NCBI GenBank assembly: GCA_024220525.1
Contig: JAMYWO010000145.1
Location: forward strand, 21,377 to 66,399
Length of the DNA: 45,023 bases
From: Cochliopodium minus
Taxonomy: Eukaryota > Discosea > Himatismenida > Cochliopodiidae
Reading direction: 5' to 3'
The notes under the pieces are model-generated. The model saw only the letters and a program-made list of their open reading frames with translations, ran no database searches and was not told the DNA's origin. Both the position numbers and the translations under genes were made by a program. This document shows positions 44,738-45,023 of this stretch, one piece after another; positions within the stretch are counted from its first letter, which is position 1, and each line of letters starts with the position of its first letter.

Positions 44738-44919
44738 ATGTAGTTTCATATTTAAAGGGATATCTAATCGTTATAAACCATAAATACAATGAATAAACTA
44801 ATTATTCAAAAAAATAAAGAATATGATAATTTTATAAACTAAATTCTCTTCTCATTCTCTTAAACCAATTTTTTTTTGTGATTTGTCTATATCTTTTTAA
44901 ATGGGCCACCAAAAAAGAT

Positions 44920-45018
44920 AGTTGGATCCACATTTGATTAAGATATATCAATAATTTTAAATATTGATTCGAAATTCACTTGACTCCTCACCATATCTTG
45001 TTCAATTTAGATCCAACT
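44920..45018. repeat. Short inverted repeat near the right edge
   Basis: AGTTGGATC at 44920-44928 and its perfect complement GATCCAACT at 45010-45018 bracket 81 bp of AT-rich sequence downstream of the surface-protein gene. It might be the ends of a small element or a chance stem. No second copy is seen. Confidence 0.4.
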
Positions 45019-45023
45019 GGAAA

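Noticed and set aside
1-45023. tRNA, rRNA, CRISPR arrays or prokaryotic operons
   Set aside because: No cloverleaf with conserved boxes, no rRNA-like conserved block and no regularly spaced repeats with unique spacers were found. Gene structure is clearly eukaryotic.

Overview
This window looks like nuclear DNA of an AT-rich, intron-dense, free-living protist. It has short GT-AG introns packed with A/T homopolymers, Leu mostly as TTG, Arg as AGA and Gly as GGA. The gene repertoire suggests an amoeboid organism: a PH-domain Akt-like kinase, a cNMP-GRAM-cNMP protein like Dictyostelium GbpC/GbpD, an RWP-RK factor, KCTD, Sel1 and F-box/ankyrin proteins. Heterolobosea, Anaeramoebae and Amoebozoa all fit, and I cannot choose between them from the sequence alone. 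There are no rRNAs, tRNAs or CRISPR arrays. Most gene models here were assembled by hand from splice sites and reading phase. Where exon lengths sum to a multiple of three with open frames throughout, I trust the model.

Layout, 1-18 kb: the tail of an unknown gene; a decayed piggyBac transposase; an eight-exon RapGAP-domain gene (-); a four-exon endosulfine-like gene with three endosulfine-type units (+); a SET-MYND methyltransferase with a long N-terminal extension (-), carrying a 176-bp MITE in an intron; a mitochondrial-carrier-like gene (+); the Akt-like kinase, whose start codon seems split by an intron (+); an RWP-RK factor (-); an SFT2 Golgi transport protein (-); and an unrecognised 323-aa protein (-).

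Layout, 18-31 kb: a 13-exon Sel1-repeat gene (+), a small orphan ORF (+), a type I membrane protein (+) and an F-box/ankyrin protein (+). Then comes a chain of three incomplete genes on the minus strand: a kinesin N-terminus, a TauE/SafE permease core and the C-terminal half of a Gbp-like protein. Low-complexity tracts (and one N) sit at the joins. A KCTD protein (-) follows, with an 88-bp MITE in an intron and a sister copy just past its end.

Layout, 31-45 kb: a coiled-coil protein resembling BLOC-1 subunit 5 (+), an orphan sacsin/NO VEIN-like ATPase exon (+), a second Sel1 gene (-), a PQQ-type beta-propeller (-), a LINE reverse transcriptase scrap (+), the second 176-bp MITE copy (-), a kinesin (+), and a 1053-aa surface protein with GLUG repeats (+) that shares a large ectodomain with the membrane protein at 22 kb.

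The genes do not form a single pathway. The main points of interest are the triple endosulfine (a candidate multi-site PP2A-B55 regulator), the paired surface proteins with a shared, apparently uncharacterised ectodomain, the start codons interrupted by introns, two MITE families, and the mosaic of partial genes around 28.4-30.0 kb.
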